Shown here piece after piece: positions 21,750 to 35,600 of a stretch of DNA of 64,000 nucleotides (within the stretch, counting starts at the first letter, position 1; the number at the start of each line of letters is the position of its first letter). The notes beneath the pieces are model-generated. The model worked only from the letters and a program-made list of their open reading frames with translations. It made no database searches and was not told the DNA's origin. Made by a program: the position numbers and the translations under genes. Source of the stretch: Nemertoderma westbladi (Eukaryota > Xenacoelomorpha > Nemertodermatida > Nemertodermatidae); NCBI GenBank assembly GCA_032718475.1, contig JAUCBJ010001486.1:1-64000 (forward strand), given 5' to 3'.

Positions 21750-22981
21750 TGTTCGCGCTTTTGAAGACCTTTAGCAGTTTAACCTGCCAAAATTTATATG
21801 TCTTTTAGTTAATTAACACACCTTTAGCATACGACAATATTTTATGCTAATAAACAAATCATTAGCCGAAGCTAGCCCATGCGCGATCATTCACCCGATG
21901 GATCTACACCCGGGAGGCTGAATTCGGATGCTTAGATTTTATTATTGCAGTGTAAGGTTGCAGTGTAAGCCTACTGTATTATTCGATTGATCGCTAATAT
22001 GTAATTTCTGACAGATATTATTAACTTTCGGGAAATATTAACAGTTCCTTTAGGACGTGGCGCTCTATCTATTTAAACAGAGCTAGGACTTATACTAAAC
22101 GCAACGATAAGGCTTATGATTAAAGTATAAGTCGCATTCTTTAGGAAATGCTTTGTTACCAGTCACATCACACTCACAATCATGCACACTATTCTGCCGA
22201 CCGTCAGTATATTTGATCACACATAAAGAGAACAGCAATTGACTCAGGTAGTGTCTACTAAATAACATTAGATTCAATACACACCACATTGATATAAATC
22301 GCAATTGTTATATATAGCCCGCCTCTCTAACCTGTAGTGTATCAAGAAAATTGGGAATTTTGGGTGATTTATCCGTATTCTCCAAAGAGCAATATTTCCA
22401 TCAACAAATAGATACAATTAATAACTGACGGTAAATAGCAGTACAAACAATATGATTAGTGCAGTTAAATTAAGTGAGGTAACACCGCCGGTAACAGTTA
22501 TACTTTCTATAATCTAAGCAGTTTACTATAGTTCTTCCCAAAAAGCCGGTGTTTCTGGCTTAGACAGCAATAACAACAAAGTATCAAGTAAGGCAGTAAG
22601 ACTGAACACTCTCCTTATGATCGGCTGAAAAGCTACAGGTCGACAGGAAAAATCGCTCTGATTGGCTCAAGCCAAACAAAGAACTATGCATCCAATGGCT
22701 GTTTCCATGTCAGCAACCAGCTGTTAGATGTCGTAATATGAATCATCACGGCTAAGCTGTGAAAGGTAGTTGGTGCATTACAGGTTTTTTGCCTTACCAT
22801 GTCCGCCAAAACACGTATATAGCAGAATGACTTTTATGTCCGTTAAAACACCTGTAACGGTACCTTGCGGGCGAGGGGAATATATATACAGTTAGAGAAC
22901 CCTTTTAGAGTATTCCAGCGCCTGGGGGAAACTGGATTGCGAAGCAAAAGGGGCCAGTTATATCCCACAGAAGCTTTTACA
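21750..22981 (-). repeat. BEL 3' LTR (1232 bp)
   Basis: Copy of the LTR at 32604-35905. I noticed only a few differences (for example GCTAGCC against GCCAGCC, CTACAGGTC against CTACACGTC). A TATATATATA stretch at about 22882-22892 could serve as TATA element for minus-strand transcription. The 69-codon frame inside is present in both LTRs and is not a gene. Confidence 0.92.
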
Positions 22982-23059
22982 CCGCTCCCAGAAAATGGGA
23001 TTTAAGTCTATAAAATATACAAAATCACAGTTTCTAAAATATAAAAATACTCTAAACAG

Positions 23060-24508
23060 TTAGTCTTTCATGCGCGGACGGCGTTTACGCAGTTTTTTAA
23101 AGCTAGCCAGAGTCTTTTTCTCTTTGGGGCGAGCCACTTTATAAGGAGGGCTATAACTCCTGGGTGAAGGGTGCAACATGATTGCATCAGAGGGTATAGG
23201 ATTATGGTCGGTGTATCCGCCAGTCGAAGTGCCGAGTTGATTGACATCAACGTCGGGGGAGAGGGGTCTAACGGCTTTGAGAGCTCGTTTCAAGACAGCC
23301 GCTCTTACGGGTCCTTTACGAGTGGTCTGAATGAGGGCCGTGGGTGGACCATAGGCAGTTAGAAACTTCCTTGGTTTAATGGTTCTTTCCAACTCGCGTT
23401 CGCGGGCTCGGTATTCGTAAGGCCGTCGATATACTTCTTGTAACTCGGGGTGTGAATTGACAAATAAGTCTCCATAGGCCGGATCTTGACGGATAAAGTT
23501 TATTAAGTTATACGAATTGATGTCACTCGGATTAATGCTCCTGAGGAATTTGCGTACATATTTGGTTGAAATACATTCTCCAACGCGCTTCAATAGTTCA
23601 TAACTCGATATGCGTGATTTCTGTTCGACAGAAGCGAATAGATAAGGATGGAACGCATAAATTCCTTCGTAAGCGCGTCCAGGATAATAACGATGGCGCG
23701 AATCACAATGTAAATTAGCATTCGCTTCCCAAGCTCTAATGTAACGTAGTGTGATCATTTCATCTACGCTTTCCAAATCGCGATTAAAAGGGCAATCGAA
23801 ACTGGCGTGTCCCTTTAGTGGACAGTGGTGACATTGAGTCATAAATTGAGGGCAAACCGCAAAAATATGCAAATTATTAAATCTGCAATACGCTCAATAA
23901 ATTTCCATCGCCGGTTGTTCGTGGAAATAGGAACAGCGGACGTTTGTGTCCATGGGCGTAACATGGTCTCTCGATGCGCATAACCGACAACGTTGCCGAG
24001 AAACATAGTTGGCATGGCGATAATCGTACGCAGTGAGACACTGTGGACCTTGATACCATTCTAGGATGTAATCGTTGTCGCTGTTCCGAGCGCGATAGGC
24101 TGAATCTCCTCAGATTCTAGGCATATTGGTTCGTCTTCCCAGTCTGTTACGAATAGAATTTTCGTGATCTATTCTCGGTTTATCGTTCCGCCTCCGCTGG
24201 GTATGATATTTAAATAGAACCACTTCCCTCTCGGCGTCTACATCGTCCGTACCATGCAAACCGATAGGATGGCCGGTAGTTAGGAAGTCCATATACGTAC
24301 TATTACGATGCGTATAGCGAGCGGTTAATTTTCGATAGTCCAATTCACGCGCAAGCTGCTCTTGGGACATCGGCGGTTCGATATAACGACCATCGTCCTC
24401 CGTAATAGTCGGATCGGCTTCACCGCGTATCAAGCTATCCACAAACGCTTGTAAAGGTAGAGTATATCGCTCTCTAATACCAAGGTCATCTTCTATTAAT
24501 TCCGTCAT
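23060..24508 (-). pseudogene. 3' accessory ORF of the BEL element, zinc-knuckle protein
   Basis: One reading frame of 483 codons from ATG at 24508 to the stop at 23060, broken only by two TGA codons (24110-24112 and 23894-23896). It begins MTELIEDDLGIRERYTLPLQ. The middle contains RQRCRLCASRDHV with a further Cys 14 residues on, then CHHCPLKGHASFDC, a perfect C-x2-C-x4-H-x4-C knuckle. The C-terminal third is basic (KKTLASFKKLRKRRPRMKD). It is not an integrase, RT or recognisable envelope: no DDE, no signal peptide or membrane segments. Position after the deleted pol and the knuckle suggest nucleic-acid binding; the function is unknown to me. If not for the two stops it would be a full-length protein. 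Confidence 0.6.
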
Positions 24509-26130
24509 ATCTGCTATCTAAGTTTATTAATATTAGTATGAGTCAATATCCAGGCAAGCGGGCGTCGCTGCCTACTAGTCTTTGACCCCGGACAGTGGGT
24601 TTCTCAGCGCCGATGTACCGTTGTCGCGGTGTTTGCGCCAACATGTAGCAACAGCACGACAACGATAATCGACACAAGTCCCACCACTGTCCGTCCCAAA
24701 GGCTTGAATCCACTTGAGGTTATCTCGGTAGAGTTAGGCTACTTTACAATTGCGATTAGCTACTGTAAACACACTTTAGTAGTAACATTCACCTATAAAC
24801 GCACAAATTCCATACAATCATTACTTACTGCACACATGCAAGCCATTTGTCCGTTAGTCAGTGTCTTCCAGAATGTCACGTTATTACTATGTATCCTTGG
24901 ATACTAATAGTGCGCTATGTATACTCTTATGCTACGCAATGGGGCAAGCCTTTATTGTTCCTTTTACTTGTTTCTAATTCTAGCGTGGGTGTTGCCATGG
25001 TGACATTATGGAAAACTAGCGGTAGAATTAGGGCAATCCTCAGGCATACAGATCTGGGATGTTATTTAATAGTAATTCTTTAATTGTCAATATCCTCTTT
25101 ATGCATGATTTTATAAATTTTATCGGCTATTGACTATATGTTGGAGATTCTCACACTTGAGTACACTCAATATGAATCTCCGCTCCCATGATCTATTAAT
25201 TACTGGAATTTTGGGAATGTTATAAATTGTACAAAATGACAATTTATGAAATTCATTTGAATATGAATTTAAATTTATTCCCGTGAATTTTATTATTTGA
25301 TATTAAATTGACATAAATTTTATTCCAGAGCATATCTGGGGACTTAGGATCCTTAATTCTATAAAATAGTCCTTCTAAGAATATCGGTAAATACTGCGAT
25401 ATCTTAATTGACTAGAAATTTTAAAGGATCGGGATTTTACAGATTTTAACAAATATTAAATTAATATTTAGGATGGGCACCAATTTATTCCAGAACTTGT
25501 CTGGGGACGTTAACCACTGATTCTAGAATTTGTCTTTCAAGTATGTCGGTGGGTGCCACGATATCTTAATCGACTAGAATTACAGATGGTCAAAAAATTT
25601 AACAGATTTATTTGCGATTGACGCTACTGTTAGAGGGACATCACGCTACTATATGTATTATTTGTTATAAGGTAGAAGAGCAATATCGCACGAAGCAATG
25701 TCAGTGTGAAGAGGCAAGTCGTTTCCAAGGTCTACCCAGAGCTTGGTTTAGCCGAGACACGAGGATCTGAACTTTGCATTCCTAATACTCTGCCTACCAA
25801 TAATACTTAAATATAGTAGTGGCTTTATTGTACTTTAAGAAGTACTGACATGTCATCTTACTATAGTCTCGCATTTATAATATAATACGGACAGTAAGGA
25901 AAGAGAAAAATAATTATTTCTCGCCGTCGCACTAAATATATATTATAAGTAATTACATACGTAATAAACACTAATATATTGCACTAATCTACTAAATAAT
26001 CTCTAAAATAACATTCTACTAAATAAAATTAAAGAAAACGATTATAATAAAATTACATAATAATACATACATAAATATAAAATAAAAACAAATATAAAAT
26101 GATATAGTCACACGCCCACTCCACATGCTA
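24509..26130. other. Non-coding internal region of the BEL element
   Basis: No gene. AT-rich. Two diverged direct copies about 164 bp apart (25321 and 25485: TTATTCCAGA...CTGGGGAC...CGATATCTTAAT...GACTAGAA). Confidence 0.6.
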
Positions 26131-29100
26131 TCACGTTATGGAGTCCCTAGATATTTGCCGGATTAGGGAAGTAGTCGTAGGAAGAGTATCTTGCCTTCCA
26201 TAGTTTCCGGACAGTTTTCGGTCTCTTTCCAGTAAACATAAACGACTAGCTGGGCGATTGAGTGGTTGTGTTAGTTTCTCCGCTCCCTTGGCCTGTCTAC
26301 TCTCCGCCGTGGTAAGATGAGGAGGCCATTCTTCTTCTTCTTTACTTAAGAAGTCGGATCCACCTAACCAGCCTGGAGTATCTATCAGTTCTTGAGGAGT
26401 TGCTCCTCTGGTGGCTCCTCTGCGCCGGATGTCGGCTGGATTAATCGTCCCAAGACAATGTCTCCATTGATCTACATTGGAGTTAATATCGTCATTATCT
26501 GAGGAGTATGGTGTTCCCTCAGTTGGGTCGTCCACATCACTGCTCTCCACTTCCCCCTTTACTTGATATACCTGTTGTTGAGGTAATCTCTCTTTGAGAG
26601 TTCTACGGGAAGGGCCAGTGAAGTACCAACCTACTCTAGTTCTTACCGCATAGGTTTGTAGTGGCTGTGGTTGAGCAGGCCGTTTCTCTAATGGCTCGAG
26701 CGCCTCATGCGCGTTTTGGCCGATGAGTATTTGCACTCCAGGATAATCGGTTTGGAATCGAGGTATCTCAAGATGTTGGATGCACTCGTCCTCGTCCCAG
26801 TTATAAGGTTCTGCTTGAGTAGTAGCAAAGTTCTTTATAGCCACCATTTTTACTGACCTTATACCTTGTGTTCCTAACTTATCCTGGGGGGTGGACAACA
26901 CACCTACATAGTAATCTGCCATTAGGGTAGATTTCCAAACCTGCATAATTCCTGACATATTCAATTTAGTCCGGAACTTGGGTTGTCCAGCAAAGATATC
27001 TTCGGCTAGTTCTTGATCGATGAATGTTCCTGTGCTGCCGGAGTCAAGTAGGGCGTTCACTATGTAACTCTTGTTGAGACCATGAACTCGAACTTGCACT
27101 ACAGGAAATTCTCTTATTCCTATGTTGGAAGTTGGAACTTTCCAAGATGGTTGTTTGTCAAAAGGAGTTGGAGTAAACTCGTCAGTGTCCTTTTCATCCG
27201 TAAGTGCTCGATACACTGTGGTATTTATTAGATAACAGGATTCGTTGGCATCGGAGAATTCGTCCGTATAGAATCCTTCCCACTCAGAACTTTGGTCAGT
27301 GTCGTTCACATCACTGAATTGGACATGTGATTTGGGCTCACTTACCTGACTCGGGCTGTTTCGTTCGAATTCCGTGTGTAACAAGCTATGATGTTTCGCG
27401 CCGCACTTAGCACACCTTGCGTCAGAGTAACAGGTTCGCCGCTGGTGTCCGCGTCTGAGACAGTTATAACATAACCGCTTATCCCACAGGACTCCACGTC
27501 TATCTGCCATGGATTTCTTTAGGAATTCTGCACACGCACTCAAACGGTGGGGCCCGTCGCACAGCGCACATTTTGGTTTGATGTTACTCACCTTAACTTG
27601 GTTAACGTTCTGCACTCTCGTTCTTTCTTCGGGCTTTCTTCCGTGAATTCTCTTAGGAGACGTAGGAGGAGTTGTTGTTACCTGTTCTCTCCTGTCACTG
27701 GTTCGAGACTTGTATTTACTTACGTCTTTATAGGTCTTGTTGTCATAGTAAGATCGTTCGGTGTCTTTCCCGCTGTCCTCTTCTTGAGAAGCTTGGCTTT
27801 CGCCGTCGTCAGTATAACACACTGGTATTATCCTTCTCCTAGAAACGGGTTTCTCACTTACCTTATTTTCCGATGTTTTCTCTCTGGACTGCCTTATGAG
27901 TTGTAATTTTACTTCACTATCTAAGAAGGACATGAGATCAGCCATGGTAGGGCTTCGGCGTTGTTGTTCATTCATGTACAACACTTTCTTGTCCCAGCGC
28001 GTACATACTCCACCCTTTGGTAAAGTAGAGACTACGGCTCCAATGACCATGGAACTCTGATATTCATGCGACTTACCTAACCAGTCCAGTTGTCTACAGA
28101 TCTCTTGAATTTCATCGGAAAACTCTATAATCCCGCTACTAAGGAAGTGTCGGGGGGCTACTAATTTTGCATACAAATACTTAGCTATGTTATCCTTGTT
28201 ACCATACCTGATGTTTAATGTATCCCAAACTTGTCTTAATCCTTCTGGATGTCCAATAAACTTTAACGCCATTAACTTGGGAGGTCCTTCCAAGCACTTG
28301 ATGAGGAATCTAAGTTTCTCTCCGTTAGATAGTACAGAGTTCTGTATGCTATCTTTGTAATATTCGTTGAAAGGTAACCATTTCATCTCATCTCCATTGA
28401 ATTTGACGATCTCTCCCACTTTGACCGCTTGGCGGGCTTCTGTTCTAGCCATCTGACGCGTAAAGCTTTCTTGGGCCATCGTGTTATTTAATATCGAATT
28501 ATCGGTATACAAATTTCTCGGATCATTATCAGGTCTATAGGGAATATCATTAATAACAGGTCTATAATCACCCTTAATAGGGTTTGCTATAGGAGTTTCA
28601 ACTTCACTAGCAGTATAGATGCGTGTAGGCTCCACACCTTGCGCATGTAATACTTCAGACCTAACGGGTTGACACAATGTTACAGGGGGTATTGGTATGC
28701 CTTTTTGTATATTGACTAATTTGTCGCGTTCTAGCGCGATACTTTGCTGCACTTCTTGCAACTCTGCTCTACCTTCCCTCACTGTTCCCTTAAGTTGGTG
28801 GACAGTCTCCTGCATCTGTCCTAACAGGAGATTCATCCCCCGCCGTCCCTCTTCCACCCACTCAACCGCCGAAGCGGGAGTCGCCAACATAGTAGCGGGC
28901 TGACGCGGGACGACGGGAGACAAATTATTGATTTCTCTCTCTGCTATCTGGACAGGGGTATTTGCATGGACTGTTCCACCGGGTACAGGCAGTGTAGTAC
29001 TATGTAAAGGGAATTTAGAGTTAAGCTCTGGAAGTGTAGGGGTCTCTAGCACAGAAGTGACTTTGGGAACAACAGGCCTAATTATTTCAGGTTCATCGAC

Positions 29101-30336
29101 TATAGTAGGGAGTGTTTTGACCTTAATAATTTGGTCTGTAGGTTCTATACTACTCAAGTCTGTGCTAGCTAGTTGTCTTCTAACAGCTGGGGGCAAATCA
29201 GGCAATTTGTGACGGTAAGATGTTTTTCTACGCCTACTTAGATGAGATCTATTTCCTCCGCCTTCAGGATCGGTGGTCTCGCCTTCCTCCGATGATGTGT
29301 ATCCCTGGCGTTTGGGAGTAGATCGACTCATCATCTGCATTTGATTAGCAGTAAACTGTTTATTTATACTGTCTTGCGTCTCTTGCAGATTTTCCAACTC
29401 CAGTTGGATAGTCTCCTCAGAAGCTCTCCGCTCTGCTTCTGCCACTGCTGCTTTTCTTTCGGCTTCTGCTTCTGCCGCCGCTGCTTTTCTTTCGGCTTCT
29501 GCTTCTGCCGCCGCTGCTTTTCTTTCGGCTTCTGCTTCTGCCGCCGCTGCTGCTGCCACCCTTCTTTTCTCTATCCATTCTTTCTTTACTTGTTCTTCTT
29601 GGACTCTAATGAGGCGGAGTTTTTCATCACATTCAGCTTGGTTTGCAGCTAACATTTCGGCATCGATTGAGTCCAACACAAGCTTGGTTCCTTCACTATT
29701 AGGGGAAAGTCCAGACAGCCGTCTCCTCAACTCTTCGTCTCCTAGGAATCGCTGATAGTCGGACAAATAAATGTCGATAGCGTCTCTAGTTCGCGGCTTC
29801 TCTGCTGATGTTAATTCGCTTTCCACTTCGCTTTCCACCTCGCTTTCCACTTCGCTTTCCACCTCACTTTCCACTTCGCTTTCCACCTCACTTTCCACTT
29901 CGCTTTCCACCTCACTTTCCACTTAAGAAGAAGTGGCGTCGGTTGATTCTTCATAGGTTGGCCGCTCATCATAAACCGTATCCGCCATCTTCGCTCCGCG
30001 TTCGGGCGTCCGCTCAACAGTATCCGAACTACTGGAGCTATCGGGCCGCTGAGAACTAGGTTCTTGGCTAGGAGGTTGCTGCTGTTTTATAGCTTCTTCT
30101 TGATCCCGCTTGACTTGGGCCCGAGTGCCTATGGCAGACCAACGGCGCTTCACTAACTTCGCAAATTGCGAAATCTTTTCTACCAACCTAGGTTCTGACA
30201 CAACCACTGCAGGGGTTGCCCTTCTTACAGTATGAGGGGTTTCAGACCTCGGTCTGGGATTCTCTACACTTTGATCTGAGAAACAGGCTGTTGTTTCTAG
30301 GAGACTATCTGACAGAGTTTGCCTTGTGTCAGCCAT
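26131..30336 (-). pseudogene. BEL/Pao Gag-protease, RT and integrase deleted
   Basis: One frame from ATG 30336 to 26131, interrupted by a TAA at 29923-29925: 137 codons before it, 1263 after. Residues below count from just after the TAA. Acidic V-E-S-E repeats (1-35), an Ala/Glu/Arg coiled coil with A-E-A-E-R-K repeats (about 120-170), the BEL Gag (DUF1759-type) region FNGDEMKWLPFNEYYKDSI (about 505), three knuckles CALCDGPHRLSAC, CYNCLRRGHQRRTC and CAKCGAKHHSLLH (784-845), and an aspartic protease NALLDSGSTGTFID (about 960). The frame then passes directly to VDQWRHCLGTINPADI (about 1160), which belongs near the RNase H-integrase junction in this family, so RT and RNase H were removed without breaking the frame. 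Integrase is absent. Non-autonomous. Confidence 0.85.
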
Positions 30337-32603
30337 GTTTGATTGTACAGTTGAATGCCTACTGCTATATTACAGTTAAAGCAAGTCTAGTAATTCAGTA
30401 TCACTGTTAGCCTAATAATTAATTACCGATACTGCTACTCAGTGTAGCGTGATATATATATAATATATTAGAATACCGGTATGCTTATAATATATATATA
30501 AGTATTATTACAGACTAGATTTGTCACAGAGTACCGGTATATAATTTTAGCACAAATATATATAAATATATAATAGGCCTATCGTGAATACCGGTATACA
30601 GCCTACACTTATAGTATATAAGTATAATTCTGGACTATAATTAATTACAGAGTACCGGTATGATTTCAGCACAAATTTATAGAAATAAATATAATAAGCC
30701 TATGGTAAATACCGGTATGTCAATTATTTTAGAATAATTGAATTTCTGAATATTTTAGGGTTACTTGGTTACTTTAACTTACTTTGTTACCGTTATTTAA
30801 GCAGTAGTCCAACTGATATTGAGACCTAGTTGCTGTATGGCAGGCCTACTATTTATAAATCGTTTGAGTTGATTTATAATATTTATATACCCATTTAAAA
30901 GGGTTTTGTCAATATTTGAAATAAATGTTATTATTTCTGGGGGAGTCACTACACAGAAGCTGAACGCCTCTCAGTGAAGTGCTATTTATTTGACACTAAA
31001 ACTGATAATTCTAATTTACCTAAGTTACTTAATGCTACAAATTACTTACGATACTGGGTGAGATTAATTCTCTAATTAAACACAACAAAATATTACGTAC
31101 GAAATTTTTTTAGGGTAATTTTACAGGAAGTCTACAAACCAGTCCAACAAAGGGTTAGATTTCTGGTTATTACAAAGGACAGGGTACTACGGTATTTAAA
31201 TAATAAGTAGTAGTAAATATATTGTACTGTCCAGATAGGAAAATACCACCGCCTGACGACCTATAACCGCATCGCTATAGGTTCTACGTTATGTATCACG
31301 GATTGTTCCTACCCAGAAGCTAATAGAGCTAACGAATGTGCCTATCAACCACTTTACAACACAAATATACTGCCTACACTAATTACTTCGGAAAGCACTG
31401 TACACTAAACCCTAAATTAGGTACAAGTACCGGTATAACAAATAATCAGTAGTTAAATATACTTGAACAGTTAAAAGAACCACGGCATCTGCTGGAGTGA
31501 CCGAAGCACAAAGTCGTCAGTCTTTACTTACGCCAAGCAGCCCTGATGTAGTACCGGGGTTAGTTTAACTATAACGGTATGTGTAACAAGCACAATTACT
31601 GTAGGAATAAACTTGGGGACATGAATGTTGCGAATAATCGCATAAACTCTGAATAATAAATATTACGCTACCCGTACAGAATACTCAAACAAATACAAAC
31701 CAAACGCTGGCAGACTACTATTAAGTCTAAACAAACTACAGTATGTGCAGATTCTGAAACTGTTAGTTAGTATGCGTTCTAACACGGTAGTACGACTTAC
31801 TCTTTAAGAGGGGATTGACCTTACCGCTTATGGCTGCCCCAACTTACTAACGGCACTTTATCAGACCAACTCTACACACGCAGCAATCCCTTCAGACCCA
31901 AAAATAGCTAGACAACAATCCAGCCTACAAATATTTGAGTAATAACTATTACGGTACCTGAACAGACCACACAAACAAACACAGGCTAAAACACTGGCAG
32001 ACTACGATCAAGCCTAAATAAACTACAGTATATGCAGACTCTGAAACTGTTAGTTAGTATGCGTTCTAACACGGTAGTACGACTTATTCTTTAAGAGGGG
32101 ATTGACCTTCAGCATATGGCTGCCCCAACTTACTAACGGCACTTTATCAGACAAACTCTACACACGCCGTAATCTCTCCAAACTCAACAACAGTCAGACA
32201 GCAGCCCAGCCTACAATTATCTGAACAATCTGAGCAGGGTCACACGCCTTCTGCTCAATATTAGCCTACTAGTAAATAAAACTGACAGAAATAGACCTAA
32301 GTAAAATCCCAATAAAAACCAGGCGTCCCCGATTTAATATCGAGACCTACCGGTATACAATAATCAAAATCGAATAATACTAAATGTACTTGTACAGCAG
32401 TACCGGTACCGGTGATGACAGTTAGGCCTACTGACCTGCAGAAGTACCGGTTCAGTTTTACCGGTCACTACAGTATTTTGCAACCTTATTGCTTACTGCA
32501 ATAAGATCGTTAACTGTTACTGTTCGACAGAACAGTATTAAACTGTATTTAATGCCTACACTTGCAACCTTATTGCCTACTGCAATAAGATTATAACTGT
32601 TAC
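30337..32603. other. BEL leader region
   Basis: No coding. Contains direct duplications: about 121 bp (30410-30720, rich in ACCGGTAT), 287 bp (31754 and 32041, CTGAAACTGTTAGTTAGTAT) and 95 bp beside the LTR (32471 and 32566, GCAACCTTATTGC). The sequence just inside the 5' LTR, GTAACAGTTATAATC on the minus strand, is not an obvious tRNA primer site. Confidence 0.6.
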
Positions 32604-35600
32604 TGTTCGCGCTTTTGAAGACCTTTAGCAGTTTAACCTGCCAAAATTTATATGTCTTTTAGTTAATTAACACACCTTTAGCATACGACAATATTTTATG
32701 CTAATAAACAAATCATTAGCCGAAGCCAGCCCATGCGCGATCATTCACCCGATGGATCTACACCCGGGAGGCTGAATTCGGATGCTTAGATTTTATTATT
32801 GCAGTGTAAGGTTGCAGTGTAAGCCTACTGTATTATTCGATTGATCGCTAATATGTAATTTCTGACAGATATTATTAACTTTCGGGAAATATTAACAGTT
32901 CCTTTAGGACGTGGCGCTCTATCTATTTAAACAGAGCTAGGACTTATACTAAACGCAACGATAAGGCTTATGATTAAAGTATAAGTCGCATTCTTTAGGA
33001 AATGCTTTGTTACCAGTCACATCACACTCACAATCATGCACACTATTCTGCCGACCGTCAGTATATTTGATCACACATAAAGAGAACAGCAATTGACTCA
33101 GGTAGTGTCTACTAAATAACATTAGATTCAATACACACCACATTGATATAAATCGCAATTGTTATATATAGCCCGCCTCTCTAACCTGTAGTGTATCAAG
33201 AAAATTGGGAATTTTGGGTGATTTATCCGTATTCTCCAAAGAGCAATATTTCCATCAACAAATAGATACAATTAATAACTGACGGTAAATAGCAGTACAA
33301 ACAATATGATTAGTGCAGTTAAATTAAGTGAGGTAACACCGCCGGTAACAGTTATACTTTCTATAATCTAAGCAGTTTACTATAGTTCTTCCCAAAAAGC
33401 CGGTGTTTCTGGCTTAGACAGCAATAACAACAAAGTATCAAGTAAGGCAGTAAGACTGAACACGTTCGTGGGGACTTCGCGCAGCACGAGGCCTAGTTAT
33501 TATATACAAATTAAAATGCAGCGACTGTATCACAAAATCAGGTTTTGAGAAATTTACCCACACCACCAATCAATCAAAGAAAGGTGGACAGTACGTGTTC
33601 ACCCCTTTTAATCTCCCCCCCCCCCCCCCCCCCACCCTTCCCAACCACCAATACATAACCGCGACATCTACCACCCACGGAAGGGTAGCACGAACTTATT
33701 TCCAATCGCACGTTAAATATGCAAAGCCAGGTGGTTTATAGGAATATAATAAACGCAGTACTCGTTTTCATTATAAGCCTCTTTGCGTTCGTCCTGTTTT
33801 GTATTTAAATATATTTCTTAAACGCAAGCTAGGACGATCTTTATAATAATAATAACTAGGGATGCGATCAATATGTGAAGCCAGGTGGTTTATATAATAA
33901 TTTAGTCAACGCAGTACTCGTCTTCATTATATGCCTCGTTGCGCTCGTCGCTTGTCCTGTTTTGTCATAAAATATTTTTCCTAAACGCAGACTGACGATC
34001 TTTATACAGTTATAACTATGCGAAGTTTCGAAACTGTGCGAGTAACTGTTGATACATCTATGTGGAGATGTGTGATATGTGGAGATGTGTGATACAACGC
34101 CAACGCATCTTATGCCGATGTAGTAATATGGGTATTGAAATAATATTAAATCAATGTACACTCTTAAAGCTGCAGCGAAAAAATGTAGCTAATTTCCTAG
34201 GTTACATATAAAATAATAATATTATTTTTAAGAACATTAATTTTACTACTTTGCAAAAATTCAATTAAAAAATAACCAGACATATACATTGTGGAATAAA
34301 TCTGTCATTTAACTGAGATAGCAATAGTAGTAATAGTCGAACGGTTATGCGGCCCGTCCAGCCTATAATAAACACAATTCAGTGATTGGGCTGAAATAGC
34401 AATACTGGTTGCCTCTATTACAATTCCTCTCAGGTTAGTCTACAGCCACAACTCCCAGCAGCTAGCTCCACACCAGCAGAGACTTGACCAATAATGGGAA
34501 GGATTAAATTTGTACTCAATAATTGTGCGGTTTAATTACGTTTAGATCAATTAAAGACACATTTATTAAAGCAAATCACTTAAACTAATTAAAAACTATA
34601 ATAGAATGGCGTATGGGGATTATATCTGTATAATTTTTAAGTATAATTATTTAAATCTTATACTGTAAAACAATTAATTTCCTTTAAAAGGCAGGTTGAA
34701 AATGGCGTTTTCACCGCAATCAACTTAATTAACTAATTAACTGCTATTATCTTAGCTTCTCGAAGGCCACACGGAAATTCTACTTGGAAAATTTCTAAAC
34801 TTTTGCCAAACAACATGTGTACCAAGTTTGGATAGATTTCATCAAGGATTGGCCGAGTTATTAACGTTTAAAATTGAACACGACAGAACGACAGAACGAC
34901 AGAACGACAGAACGACAGGTTGATTAATGGTACCACTACGCTAAGGCTCACTCACTTCGTGGCTCGCCCCACAATTCCTCTCAGGTTAGTCTACAGCCAC
35001 AACTCCCAGCAGCTAGCTCCACACCAGCAGAGACTTGACCAATAATGGGAAGGATTAAATTTGTACTCAATAATTGTGCGGTTTAATTACGTTTAGATCA
35101 ATTAAAGACACATTTATTAAAGCAAATCACTTAAACTAATTAAAAACTATAATAGAATGGCGTATGGGGATTATATCTGTATAATTTTTAATTATAATTA
35201 TTTAAATCTTATACTGTAAAACAATTAATTTCCTTTAAAAGGCAGGTTGAAAATGGCGTTTTCACCGCAATAAACTTAATTAACTAATTAACTGCTATTA
35301 TCTTAGCTTCTCGAAGGCCACACGGAAATTCTACTTGGAAAATTTCTAAACTTTTGCCAAACAACATGTGTACCAAGTTTGGATAGATTTCATCAAAGAT
35401 TGGCCGAGTTATTAACGTTTAAAATTGAACACGACAGAACGACAGAACGACAGAACGACAGAACGACAGAACGACAGGTTGATTAATGGTACCACTACGC
35501 TAAGGCTCACTCACTTCGTGGCTCGCCCCACACTCTCCTTATGATCGGCTGAAAAGCTACACGTCGACAGGAAAAATCGCTCTGATTGGCTCAAGCCAAA

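Noticed and set aside
22095-22304. 69-codon frame, also at 32949-33158
   Set aside because: Lies in both BEL LTRs; duplication reflects the LTR, not a gene.
23894-24112. Selenocysteine reading of the two TGA codons
   Set aside because: No SECIS-like hairpin recognised, no selenoprotein context, and the element is otherwise damaged.
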